Shown: positions 23,001 to 32,881 of the stretch, in pieces
Numbering within the stretch: position 1 is the stretch's first letter
Layout: every line of letters begins with the position of its first letter
Source of the DNA: Allomyces arbusculus
Taxonomy: Eukaryota > Blastocladiomycota > Blastocladiomycetes > Blastocladiales > Blastocladiaceae
NCBI GenBank assembly: GCA_027604705.1
Contig: JADHYV010000049.1
Span: 102,519-166,518 of the forward strand
DNA length: 64,000 nucleotides
Direction: 5' to 3'
Notes under the pieces: model-generated
Seen by the model: the letters and a program-made list of their open reading frames with translations, nothing else
What the model was told of the DNA's origin: nothing
Database searches by the model: none
Translations under genes and position numbers: made by a program

Positions 23001-24074
23001 GGGTGGTCGGTGCGGCGACGTGGCTGTGGTCGTTGGTGCTGGATCCTCGTCTCGTCTCGCTGCTCGTCCTCGATGGCAACAGGCCGAGAGCTGCGGCTGA
23101 ATCAGTGAGGTGATGTTGATAGCATCACGTGGCTGCACATGAATGGTTGCACTGAGAGGCTGGTTTGACGTGGTCAAGTGACGTGGACCGCCTTGCGGCT
23201 TGCCTGGCGGACCAATAGCAACAACGCTCGCGCGATACACTTCTGCTACCACCAAGATACAATCAGTTTTCGTGAGCGAAGCGGCGGGCAGCTACCTTCC
23301 CTCAGACGCATTGAGAGCTTTGCCTTATTCACGAGCCTGCCACGATACGATCTCAAACTGTCATGTGAAATGGAATGGGTGGAATGCTTGTTTAGAAAAA
23401 GAAAAGCTGGGGAAAAGGGCTGGTGGGCATGAGGAGCGTACAGAGGGACGCGCCCGCAAATACTGTGGAAAGAACGACGCGTTCACGCCTTTTTTCCATA
23501 CTGCCCTGTCGTCCGCGATAGTCCTTGACGAATACTCTGTGACTGGCCTGATGGCGAGCGGATAAATTATTCGAGTGGCAAGAGGACATGATTTTGAAGC
23601 CAAGGGATGCGTGCCATCGTTGGCGGACGCCGACCTTCGTGTTGGATGCTCTGGCCCGCCGGCAAGTACGCCATCAAGCTGTGATCAAAATGTGGTGTTT
23701 TGGCCTGTTGCCTCTTGCAGCGCTGCTGAGCGCCAGAAATTGCCTCGCGTTCGATGGGTCGGTTTCCATACCCGTCACCACCACCGCCACCATCTCCATC
23801 TCCACACACGGCAATCTTCCACCGAGCACCATAATCCGCCCAGCTCCCTGTGTGTCGCGTTTCCGTCGACGTCTTCGACGAGGAGAGACGACGGCGCGCA
23901 ACGCGACCCGCACGCAACACTTCCACCAGCGCGACGCGTTCCATGGTGGATTGTTCTGCAAAGCGACACGCGCCGGCCGGCGCGTACGTATAAATATGCC
24001 CTCGACCCCGGTCGCTCTCGACATCGCCACGCATCGCATCCCGCCAAGACCAAGACGCACCTCAATAGTTTACC
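23001..24074. other. divergent promoter region (UTP18 / four-repeat protein)
   Basis: About 1.07 kb without a convincing gene. Short overlapping frames only. A TATA element for the right-hand gene is listed separately. Confidence 0.45.
23988..23998 (+). promoter_or_regulatory. TATA box of the four-repeat gene
   Basis: GTATAAATATG lies 77-87 bp upstream of the ATG at 24075, a normal distance for a short leader. Confidence 0.6.
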
Positions 24075-25394
24075 ATGACGGTCACCGACAGTCTCATCAA
24101 AGCGAGCGCGCAAACCATCTACCAGCAGTCGCTGAACTTGCAAGCTGCCGCCGTCTCGCAAGGCATCCAAGTGCGCGCGCTTGCCGAGACCGAGCCCTCG
24201 CACACGTTGCGCGTCATCAACAAGGCCGGCGAGGACGTAGAGATTTTGATCGCCAAGAAGCATATGAACCGCGGCGAGTGGACGACCATGACCAACAACG
24301 ACGAGGGCGCGGTCGCGTCGGCGGACAACGACGACTGGGACACGATTTTTGTGCGCGATGCCGTTGGCCGGAGCGCGGCCGTGCACGTCCCGTCTGCGTC
24401 GGAAGTCACGGTGCGCGCGCTCTCGACGACGCCGTTTGTGTCCGAGTCGTTCCGCGTCGTGCGCAACAGCCAGGCCGAGGACGTGATTGCTGTCGAAAAC
24501 TGCACGCCGCGCCCTATTCTGGTGCAGGTCACGCCGAGCGTGAGCAACAATCGCGACGTGGTGGGCAAGTGGAACGAGATTTCGCCTGGCGCGCTCAAGC
24601 AGTGGACGCGCAACGACTCGCAGATGGTGATTGTGCAGTACGACGGCGGCGTGCGCGACGCAGTCCTGGCCGACCCGGCATCCAAGATCGAGTTTGGTGG
24701 CCCGGAGCCGCTCGTCATCATGCCCATCGAGGACACGACCCACATCCGAGTGACCAACCAGACCAAGGACCCGATCGAGGTGCAGGTCTCCAACTACTCG
24801 GGCGGCTCCAAGGCCTGGTTCACGCTCGCGCCGGGCGCGTCCGACACGTGGTCGCGCGGCAACAAGCGGTGGGAGGCTGTGCTCGTGCGCCACGCCGGCC
24901 GCATTGTGGGCACGTATGTGGAGGCCGGCACGCACATCGTTGTGCGGCATCTCGACCGCGGGCAATCGGTCGCGACACTCGAGCAGGTCCCCAAACAGTC
25001 CGATGCCGGGTCGGTGCTGTTCCATAACACGACCGACTCGGCTGTCGACGTGTTTGTCACCAAGCTCGCAGGCGACAAGGGTGACGACGCTTGGTTTACC
25101 GTGGCCGCGGGCGCGACGGAGAGGTGGTCGCGTGTCGGGACCGAGGTCATGGCCGTGCGGCACGCGGACGGGACGCGCTTGGGCACGCCCGTCGCGCTGG
25201 GCATGAAGGTAGTCCTTCACTCAGCGCAACCCAAGGCCCGCGGTCCCCGGACTCGCGGGTTCCAAACTATCATCACGCCCCAGGGTCACACCTGTACCGT
25301 TCCCGACACGATGTGGAACAAACTGCCGTATCCCAGGTGGGTCTACCCGGACGACTACGTCCCGCTCCCGTACCAGCAGTACTACTGCGAATAG
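24075..25394 (+). CDS. unrecognised protein of four tandem ~90-residue repeats
   Basis: Intron-free, 439 residues, no signal peptide or membrane helix. Four divergent units are visible at about residues 44-115, 136-208, 222-293 and 312-383. Each begins with a V-x-N-x-T-type strand (LRVINKAG, IAVENCTP, IRVTNQTK, VLFHNTTD). Units 2-4 also share a W...L/I-x-PGA/AGA...W-(T/S)R core (for example AWFTLAPGASDTWSR, AWFTVAAGATERWSR), then a V-x-V/R-x-x strand and a Gly/Asp turn. Unit 1 is the most diverged. The tail (about 384-439) is different: Pro/Tyr-rich and ending YQQYYCE. The pattern suggests all-beta domains. From memory, small single-domain fungal hypotheticals have a similar WF-x-L-x-PGA-x-x-x-W-x-R motif, but I cannot name a family or a function. 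Strong codon bias and a TATA box at the right distance support a real, probably well-expressed gene. Confidence 0.7.
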   Translation: MTVTDSLIKASAQTIYQQSLNLQAAAVSQGIQVRALAETEPSHTLRVINKAGEDVEILIAKKHMNRGEWTTMTNNDEGAVASADNDDWDTIFVRDAVGRSAAVHVPSASEVTVRALSTTPFVSESFRVVRNSQAEDVIAVENCTPRPILVQVTPSVSNNRDVVGKWNEISPGALKQWTRNDSQMVIVQYDGGVRDAVLADPASKIEFGGPEPLVIMPIEDTTHIRVTNQTKDPIEVQVSNYSGGSKAWFTLAPGASDTWSRGNKRWEAVLVRHAGRIVGTYVEAGTHIVVRHLDRGQSVATLEQVPKQSDAGSVLFHNTTDSAVDVFVTKLAGDKGDDAWFTVAAGATERWSRVGTEVMAVRHADGTRLGTPVALGMKVVLHSAQPKARGPRTRGFQTIITPQGHTCTVPDTMWNKLPYPRWVYPDDYVPLPYQQYYCE

Positions 25395-27600
25395 GCTGCT
25401 GGTTGGGATCATTCCGTTGATGGCTGCTTTCGGACCCCCCCCCCCCCTCGGACGCCAAGCTGCCTGGCTGTTGGTTGATCTTTTCTCACACGCACAATGG
25501 CGTTTAATGGCATCCCCATGTTCATCATACCTCCTCCGCTCCAATATATTTTCCCCCAATCCCGATGTGCCCCTGGTTTGTGCGTCGCGTTAGCGTGAGA
25601 ATTTCAAGTCCAGCCGGACTTGTGTTGTTAACATGACTAGAAGTCGCTGCGGCTTTGCCGTTTCCCATCGGATAACGACGAGTAGTGGCGGCCTTGCTCT
25701 TGGATCCAGCCGCAGTGTCGGCAACGGCCTTTTGCTTGCTTGCATCTATCTTGGCCGCCACGGCCTTGGCATGCTTGTCCTGCTTCGTCACAGCAGTTGT
25801 TGCGGCACGTGTTAATTGTTTGCGAATTGCAGCTGCTACGGCGTTTGTTTGCTGCCTCTGCGCAGGTTTCAGGACTGGGCACAACATTAATCTCTATCGC
25901 CCGCAAAGGAGCAGAATTCTTCAAGACGATGAGTTGATCATGACATGTGCGAAACATATTGGACTTGTTCAATCTATGATACTAAATACCATAGCCGAGC
26001 TTGAGCGCCTGGAAAAAATCGACGAGATCATCAAAGTGGGCTTGGCACCGAAATTTGAAGGTGTATTGGCCCTTTTCCCGGAACGCCGAGTCAGTGTCGA
26101 CAAGATGCGTGGTGTTGCTGACTGGTCGGCCGGATTGTGCCGTCGCAAGTCATGAATGTTTGACCTTTCGAGCTACGTATTTGAGTCGCACGCGTCAATT
26201 TGTTGCGTCTGACAAGTCAACAGTACCGACCAGACTCGAAATTACCTCGAACCAGGGCAGTAGTAGCCGATCCGGGCCAGGATAGACGGGCGTGAAGTGG
26301 ATAATGGAATACAGCAAGCCATCTGCGGATTAAGTCAAGTCGCGTCGCGTTTTCAGTCATCACTTCCGAATTTGCCCATCGCTGCCGTTGAACAAGAATG
26401 ATACAAACCCATTTTGGTGACCATCGAAAATACGTTTTTGAACCGAGCCTGACACTCTCCATCACTACTCTTCCACTCGAGCACTTCGACCGGGAACGTG
26501 TGTGGTAGTTGAAAACTTTGATTGTCATGGCGCGCATGCTGTCCTGTCCCAAGGCCACAACCGCCAAGTCAAAGGCTGGCGCGACCATAAGCTCGTCCAC
26601 CAAGACGGCGCAAGCACCAGATGCGCGTCGGGCATTGTCAGGTCGGACCGCCAAGGACCAAGCGTTCGAGCTGTAGCGTACAAGTGCAGCTGAGCAGTCG
26701 TCGGCCAAGTCTGGCAATTCGACCAGGCCTAGGGTGCGGATCACAGTGTAAATAGCAGAAGCAGTGATGCTGGGAGCAGTCATGACGAAGATTCAGAGTC
26801 TTTTGCATCGTCCTGATTGCCCGGATTTGCCGTCATCTGCACCGTCTTCCTCGTCAATGTGTTTGACCATTGATTGTTGGTGCTCTTGTCTTCTTCGCCC
26901 TTTTTCTTTCTTTGGTCGAACCGTCTTTCTTCTGTCTGTGCCCCCAACAGGGAATCGCCAGACATGAACTCTTTCCGCCGTGGCTATCGGGTTAGCGTAC
27001 GTGTGAGTGATTATGTATGAACAATACAGAGGGTGGCTTGACCGCGTGGTACGACCACCAAATCCCACGACCTGACCTTGTGCATCCACATATCACCCAT
27101 GCCTTTGGTGAAAATTCGACAACATTGGCTGTTGTGCGAGCAGTTGAATTAGTGATGCAATCTCGGCGTCTGCGCGGTTCACGGCCGGGTTTTCTTCACG
27201 TATTGGCAAATCGAGCCGCATCCGCAGTTAGCGCAGCCTTGAAACAGGGTCCTGGCGGCGACAGGCAACATATCTTTCGTTGACTGCCTCGACAAACGCA
27301 TCGACAGTCAATCTGCTGACTGTAACAGGAGCGCTGATTATCTGCTGGATGTGCGCGTGCATCCTCCAGCCGAGCCGACACTTTTCGACTCCTTGCTGTT
27401 CTTTCAAGCAAGAAGCGAGCAGGTGATGCGTGCATGCATAGTTTGGAACATAAATACCAATGGGATATCTTTGTTTGCGACTTGATGCTTGTGTGATTGT
27501 GCGCGGCGAGAGAAGTCCATGCCACCACATTGCTCACAATCTTGGCAAGCTAGACCATCATTTCCATTTCAACCATGACCCTGGTCGCACTACTGCGCGA
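25395..27600. other. 2.2-kb stretch without a convincing gene
   Basis: It starts with a 3' region containing a 14-nt C run near 25435. Two frames stand out but are not supported by any motif: plus 25685-26155, ending with a polar, helix-like segment (IAELERLEKIDEIIKVG), and minus 26783-26217 (188 codons, MTAPSITASAIYTVIRTLGL at the start). They may be pieces of a decayed or fast-evolving gene. Nothing else seen. Confidence 0.35.
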
Positions 27601-28962
27601 CTACACCTCCATGAGCATCGACTGCCGCGCGCTCCTGGACCCCAACTGCGTCTGCAGCTGCGCGAGCGCCTGCAGGTCCATGGCAAACGTGAGCTGGCTC
27701 GCTGCGACCGCGCAGATCATGGGTGCCGCGTCTGGCACCGTGCGCAGGAGCATCTATACGCACGGGAAGTCATACCCGTGAGCTGTCAAACCATCTCCGC
27801 CCACAAGGACACAGCGCAGATAGAACACGTACCTCGACCGCGACAATCTTGGACGCATCGAAATCAAACGAGTTCAAAAACTCGCCGACATTCGCGCGCT
27901 GGTCGGCATCCGTCGCGCCCAACAACCGCGCCGCATCGACTAGTGGCGCCGAGTCCGCTTCGGTTACATCTCGCGGCAGCGGCGGCGGAACCATCCCTTC
28001 CACCTCTTCCTCTCGTGGCCCACCTTCGCCCTCGGCCGCGGGCGCCATCGCCGCGTCCCGTTGTTCTTCCTCATCGACTGCGAAACCCGGATCCTTGACC
28101 TCTCCTTCGGTTGCTGTCACCACCTCCACCCCGAGCCCCATCATCGACGCGCGCAGTGCCCGCACGACCTGAGACGACACCCCGAGCGCCGCCGCCAACG
28201 CCTCCAACCGTTCCCGGTCGAGCCTCGGCCCGGCAATCGACCGCGTGTGTCGTCCGACGGCACGGAGCAGTAGATTGCCCGGCGGTCCGTCCTCCACGGC
28301 GATCGCGGCGCGGGTCACGACGACTGGTGGGGACCGGGAGGGCAGTTGCGGCGCCCTCACGGGTGGGGACGTGAGCGTAGCGAGCCCGGCACCGGTCGAC
28401 GCGGGCCGCGGTTTGCGCAGCCGCACCCACCGGCGGCGGCGCACGTACGAGGTGAGCCCGCACGATGCGGACCACGGGAACGTGCCAAAGTTGAACGCGT
28501 ATTGCCACCCTTCCGGGTCGACGTCACCGGACATGTCGATCATCCATTCGCTACACGTAGAGGGGTGGAAGTGGTCAATTGCCGACCCAGAAAGTCATCC
28601 AGAGTACACGAAGCGAGATGTACCCGTCCCATTCCCACTTGGCCGGGTCCGGCAACTGCAGTCGGTCTTTCGGCACGCGGAAATTACCGCGCTCGTCAGA
28701 CCAGGGCCCGCGGTCGGTCGGGAGCAGCGACTTGGCCGAGAATTTCGGGCGACCGAAGATGGCCGTTCTGCGCGCGCAACGCACGGCCGTCAGTCGGTGT
28801 CCACGAACGCGATGATTGAGCCGAAAATGCGTACCCGCGCTGGTTTTCCCAGACCTCCTCGTACTCGACGTGCGGCGGCACACGCGGCGGCGGGCGCGGC
28901 GCGAGTCGCACCGACGCGGTGCTCGACGAGCTCGACCGCCGCGAGAGCGGCGCGCGGTGCAT
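27601..28962 (-). CDS. DysF (dysferlin/peroxin) domain protein, Spo73/Pex30-like
   Basis: Four exons: 28962-28835, 28767-28624, 28550-27833 and 27753-27601, with introns of 67, 73 and 79 bp; 380 residues. The joined frame gives a complete DysF module at about residues 33-130: EVWENQRG, FSAKSLLPTDRGPWSDERG, LPDPAKWEWDGEWMIDM, DVDPEGWQYAFNFGTFPW and VRRRRWVRLRKP. These are the paired DysFN/DysFC signatures found in yeast Spo73 and Pex30-type ER proteins and in TECPR1. No membrane segment is visible, so it resembles soluble Spo73 more than Pex30. After the domain the protein is Pro/Glu-rich and ends with a Gln-rich helical tail in exon 4. DysF proteins act at membrane contact or remodelling sites; the partner here is unknown. 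The start is the ATG at 28962; an upstream frame begins only with GTG. Confidence 0.78.
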
Positions 28963-29994
28963 GACGGCGTCGCTGACGCGCCGCGGCAGGCGGCGGAGCG
29001 AGGAGGGCACGGTGGGCGGCACTGGACTCGGGACCGCGGCAGCTCGCGCGCGCGGGCGTGGGTGGCGTGGGTGTGGGCGTGGGCGGGGCGGCGCGAGTCG
29101 GGCAGGTCGCGAGAGTGCCGGCACTGCAAAATGCTGCTGGTGCTCCTGCAGCAAGCTGGCGTCGTCGTCGTTGTCGCGGTCGACGAGAGGGCGGTGCCGC
29201 AAGCAGAAGTTGCCAAGGGCGCGGTGCTCGAGCCATGGCGGCACGCGCCGGCTCCACGTCACTTCGCTGTCTCGCTTCCCTTCCCACTCCGCGAAGGCCC
29301 AGGCCGACCGACCCTCACGACGGAAAGCTCACAAATACATCGGCCTTCAACATGTCACGCATGGACACAGGTCTCGTCACATCTGGACAGAACTGAGCAC
29401 AGCGTCCCCAACATCGAATGAAATCTCCCTTGCTCATGGTCGCCATCCCGCACGTGCCCACACCCACGCTCCCCCGACTCACATCCTCACAGCAACGGCC
29501 GGCGCACAACCCCATCACTCGCCGGCTTCTTGCCGCACAGGGAGTGTTTATCGCCACCCACCTCGTCGGGCGGGACAATCGACCCACCGCCCACCGTCGC
29601 CAGCACCAACGCCTCCGGGCTACCCACCAATCCACGCGTCGTCAGTCCCTGTGGGTGCCCGCCCCTTGCCTTGAGCGATCGCCATGAAAGGCCAAATGTG
29701 AGGGCGCGCTCGCTCAACATGGTCCACCCGGGCTGTGCGCGCGGGAAATGTGGCGGGAAATCGCCATCGCGGACGGGTGCTGCGTGTGCGGCACACTCGG
29801 CAACCTGCGCGACTCGTTCTCGTTGCACGCGTCGGCCCCTCTCATGTCTTCGCATCCAATCGCCCACCATTTTCATTTTGCAACGACCACCAAGACCACC
29901 CTCTATTTGCACCACAAAACCGCCATACAATGGAACGCGCTGTCAAAACTCTCCACATCTCTGGGGCCACACCGCCCCCCTCCCCTCTTCCTCC
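28963..29994. other. region upstream of the DysF gene and downstream of the epsin-like gene
   Basis: About 1.03 kb; Arg/Pro-biased frames on both strands reflect base composition only. It should hold the DysF promoter (right part of the minus strand) and the 3' end of the epsin-like transcript. Confidence 0.4.
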
Positions 29995-32143
29995 TTACAG
30001 CAACAACAAGAAATCGTCTTTAGCCGGGGCTGGGGGCGCCGCTGCCGCCGCGGTCGCGGGCGCCGGGACGAGCGGCGCACTCCCCTGACGCACCGCCTGT
30101 GCAACCTGCTGCGTCGCCTGTGACTGCATGAGCGCGTTCATCGACGGTCCCGCGGCGGCCGTCGGCACGCCGCTGCCGAGACTCAGGCCGTCGAGGTTGA
30201 CCAGACCCGTCGTGAAGAGCGCGCGGAGGGGTGCGGCGGCGACGGACGGACTGGCCGCGGCACTGCCGCTTGTCGCGGTGGCGATGATGGAGGTGCGGTT
30301 CGTGGGCGCGAGCGTCGGGGTCGCGATGGTGGGGGTCGCCGGCGTGGCTGCGAGCGACGGCGTCGAAATCGACGACAGCGTCGGGGTCGCCGTGACCGGC
30401 GCGAGCGAGGGCGTTGACAGCGACAAACCCGCGAGCGACGCCGTCAGTGACCCTGCCGCGGTCGTGGGCGCCGGTGCCGGGGCCGGCACGAGCGATGCGA
30501 ATGCGGGCGACGGTGCGATCGCCCCCGCCGTCGTCGTCGGTGCCGCGACCAGTGCGCCGAAATCGTCGTCGAACAGCGACGCCGTTGGTGCCGACGCCTT
30601 GGCGGCCGGTGCCGCCGACGGGACCGCACCAAACACGTCAAATTCGGCCGCGGGCGCAGCCTGGAACCCGGAAAACTCGTCTTCGTCATCCAGTGGGTCC
30701 GCGACGGAGCGCGCGCCCGTGACGGTCGCGGCGGGCGCGTTCGCCGATGCAAAATCGCCCCACTCGTCGTCTGCTGTGGCCGATGCAGCTGCAGTCGCGG
30801 GTGCAGGAGCGGGTGCGTCATCAAACCCGAGCAAATCCACCACTTGCGCCTGCGCCTTCGGTTTCGGCGGCTGGAACGACCCGAAATCGTCGCGCGCCGT
30901 GAGTCCCGAGCTGAGCGTCGTCGACGGGTTGGTCGACACGGTCGGCGCCGACGCAGACCGTGCGGCGGCCACGGCCGAAATGCCCGACCGGTAGGCCTCG
31001 GACCCGAACCCGCCGTACCGCTGTGCGCTGCTGGTGGTGGCCGACGTGGCGCCTGGGTAATTCGACGACGACGATGAGGCGTACCCACCGACGCGCGCGG
31101 CGCCGCCAAACCCACCGGACCGTTCACCGTTGGATCCGACGCCACCGTACTTGTTGCGGTTCTCCTGTGCTTTTTGCCGCTCGGCCTTGATCAGGTCGTG
31201 GTTTTGCAGGAGGTCAATGATGAGTTTGGCGCGGTGTCGGACTAGGGAGGGGTCCGAGCGTCAGCACAGAGTCATGGATGCAAAAAGTCGAGGAAGAAAG
31301 TACCGTTGACGCCCTGGTCCTTGCCCTTATCGTCGACGTGGTGGAACCGCAGACAGGCCTTGATTTCGTAGGTGTGTGTGCGAATATAGTCGACACACCG
31401 GTCCGACCCGTTCTTGATCAAAAACTCGATGAGCGTCAGCGCCTGGATATAGAACAGAAGCGTCAGTATTTTGGTCTCGTCCAGTGTGAGCACCGGCATC
31501 GGTCGATTGGTACTTTGTAGATATTGCGCCAAGTGTGCCCGTCCTGCGAGAATCGGCGATACACGGCCGGCATGATTTCGTTGAACCCTTGGCTACAAAC
31601 ATGGACTTCTCGGTCAGCCACACGCGGGGAAGGGGACCGTGTCGGCGTTGCGCGAAAGTGGGGGAGCGTACTAGTCGTAGGTGCCCTGTCTGGAAAGCAT
31701 CAACGAGGCGGTGGTCAGGACCCATGCATCGGCGGACGACACGCCCATCAAATAAGAAAGAGCATGGGACGTACGCAATCTCGTTCATAAGGCTCGTGCT
31801 GGCGCCCCACGCGTCGTTGCTCGTGGCCTCGCGCACCTTTTGCTCGAGCTCGGTCAAGTCTGGCGGAGAAGAGGGCAGCGCGTCAGCTCTGGTCGCGATA
31901 AAGCAGAGACAGCAAGGGGCAGAGCAACGTACTCAGCACGGCCGCCTTGCTGTTTCGGAGTCAAGAAACCAAGACACGGTCGAGCCAAGGAGACGCATGG
32001 CGATATGGGCCGGACGCGAACGTTAGCAACCGACCGACGAGACCACAGCATCAGCGGTACGACTGGGACACGGACACTTTGTTAAAGGCCGACTTGATGT
32101 CGTGCACGTCGAGCGACGTGAGCGCGCCGAGATTGAGGTTCAT
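29995..32143 (-). CDS. ENT3: ENTH-domain clathrin adaptor (Ent3/epsinR-like)
   Basis: Six exons: 32143-32076, 31949-31933, 31859-31775, 31592-31514, 31442-31304 and 31241-29995; 544 residues. Exon 2 is only 17 nt; without it the ENTH helix KVKAAVLNLTELEQKVREAT cannot be read. The ENTH domain (about residues 10-150) shows KVREATSNDAWGASTSLMNE, RRFSQDGHTWRNIYK, ALTLIEFLIKNGSDRCVDYI and VRHRAKLIIDLLQN. The rest is disordered and carries short acidic Phe/Trp motifs: DDFGSF, DEWGDF, EDEFSGF, FDDDFGAL. WGDF fits the Phi-G-(P/D/E)-Phi motif for the ears of AP-1 gamma and GGAs. DLLGFDD resembles a clathrin box. This points to trans-Golgi/endosome traffic as in Ent3/Ent5 and epsinR, working with the AP-1 complex whose mu subunit is at 2.4-4.5 kb. 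It lacks ubiquitin-interacting motifs of endocytic epsins. Confidence 0.88.
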
Positions 32144-32881
32144 GGTGGCGGCAGGAGAAGGAGCAGGTGCGGACAGCGAGGCTGCAACAGACAGATGGCG
32201 CGGGCGTCGCAATGCAGCTCGCCGTCGTCAAGGGCGCAACGGGCGGCAAGGGCGGGCGATTGCGCGTCGAGTGTTGGTCCAGTAGGTGCTCGCCAGCTCG
32301 CTTGGGCAGGGTTGCCGGGCACGACTAGCGGTTGCCGGACCGTCGATTGTCGCTCGCGGGGCCGCTCTGGAGCTCGTGCTGGTCGTCGAGCAGGAGTGTC
32401 GCAGCAAGTGTTCCCGGCGCCGCGGCGAACAGACGGTGCAGGCGAGCAAGAGAGCGTGGGGGTAGGTGCAGATTGCGCGAGGAGAGAGAGAGCAGGAGAG
32501 TCGATGGAGGTGTGCAGTCGGGTTGGGCGCCCCGCCAAACAGCCGGCGCGTTGGTGGGCCAATGTGGCGCAGCCCTCGTTGGGCGCCAATGCGCGCAAAA
32601 ACCGCCTCGTAAAGCCGCCCCGCTGCCCGTGGAATCCTGGGCAAGATGCGCGCAAAACCCACTCGCAAATGTGTTCGAGAACCTGTCGTGTCGCTGCGAC
32701 GCACGACCCAGTCCGCTGCCAAAAATCGTCGTCTATGAACCCCAAACCGCGTACACACAGCAATATAAGCCGGTGGAGACCACCGCGCACACTCACCCAC
32801 GCAGCATGCGAGCGGCTCCGGCCTCGCGCCCGCCGAGGGGCCCAGCACCGCCTGTTCCCGCCCCGACCCGACCCCGTCGAA
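32144..32881. other. promoter of the epsin-like gene and 3' end of the ADAM gene
   Basis: 738 bp between two genes on the same strand. A long minus-strand frame that runs from here into the ADAM gene is out of frame with it and shows only Arg/Pro/Ser bias. No other feature seen. Confidence 0.4.

Noticed and set aside
23775-25220. 481-codon minus-strand frame overlapping the four-repeat gene
   Set aside because: His/Arg/Val-biased composition typical of an antisense frame; the plus-strand frame has repeats, start context and TATA box.
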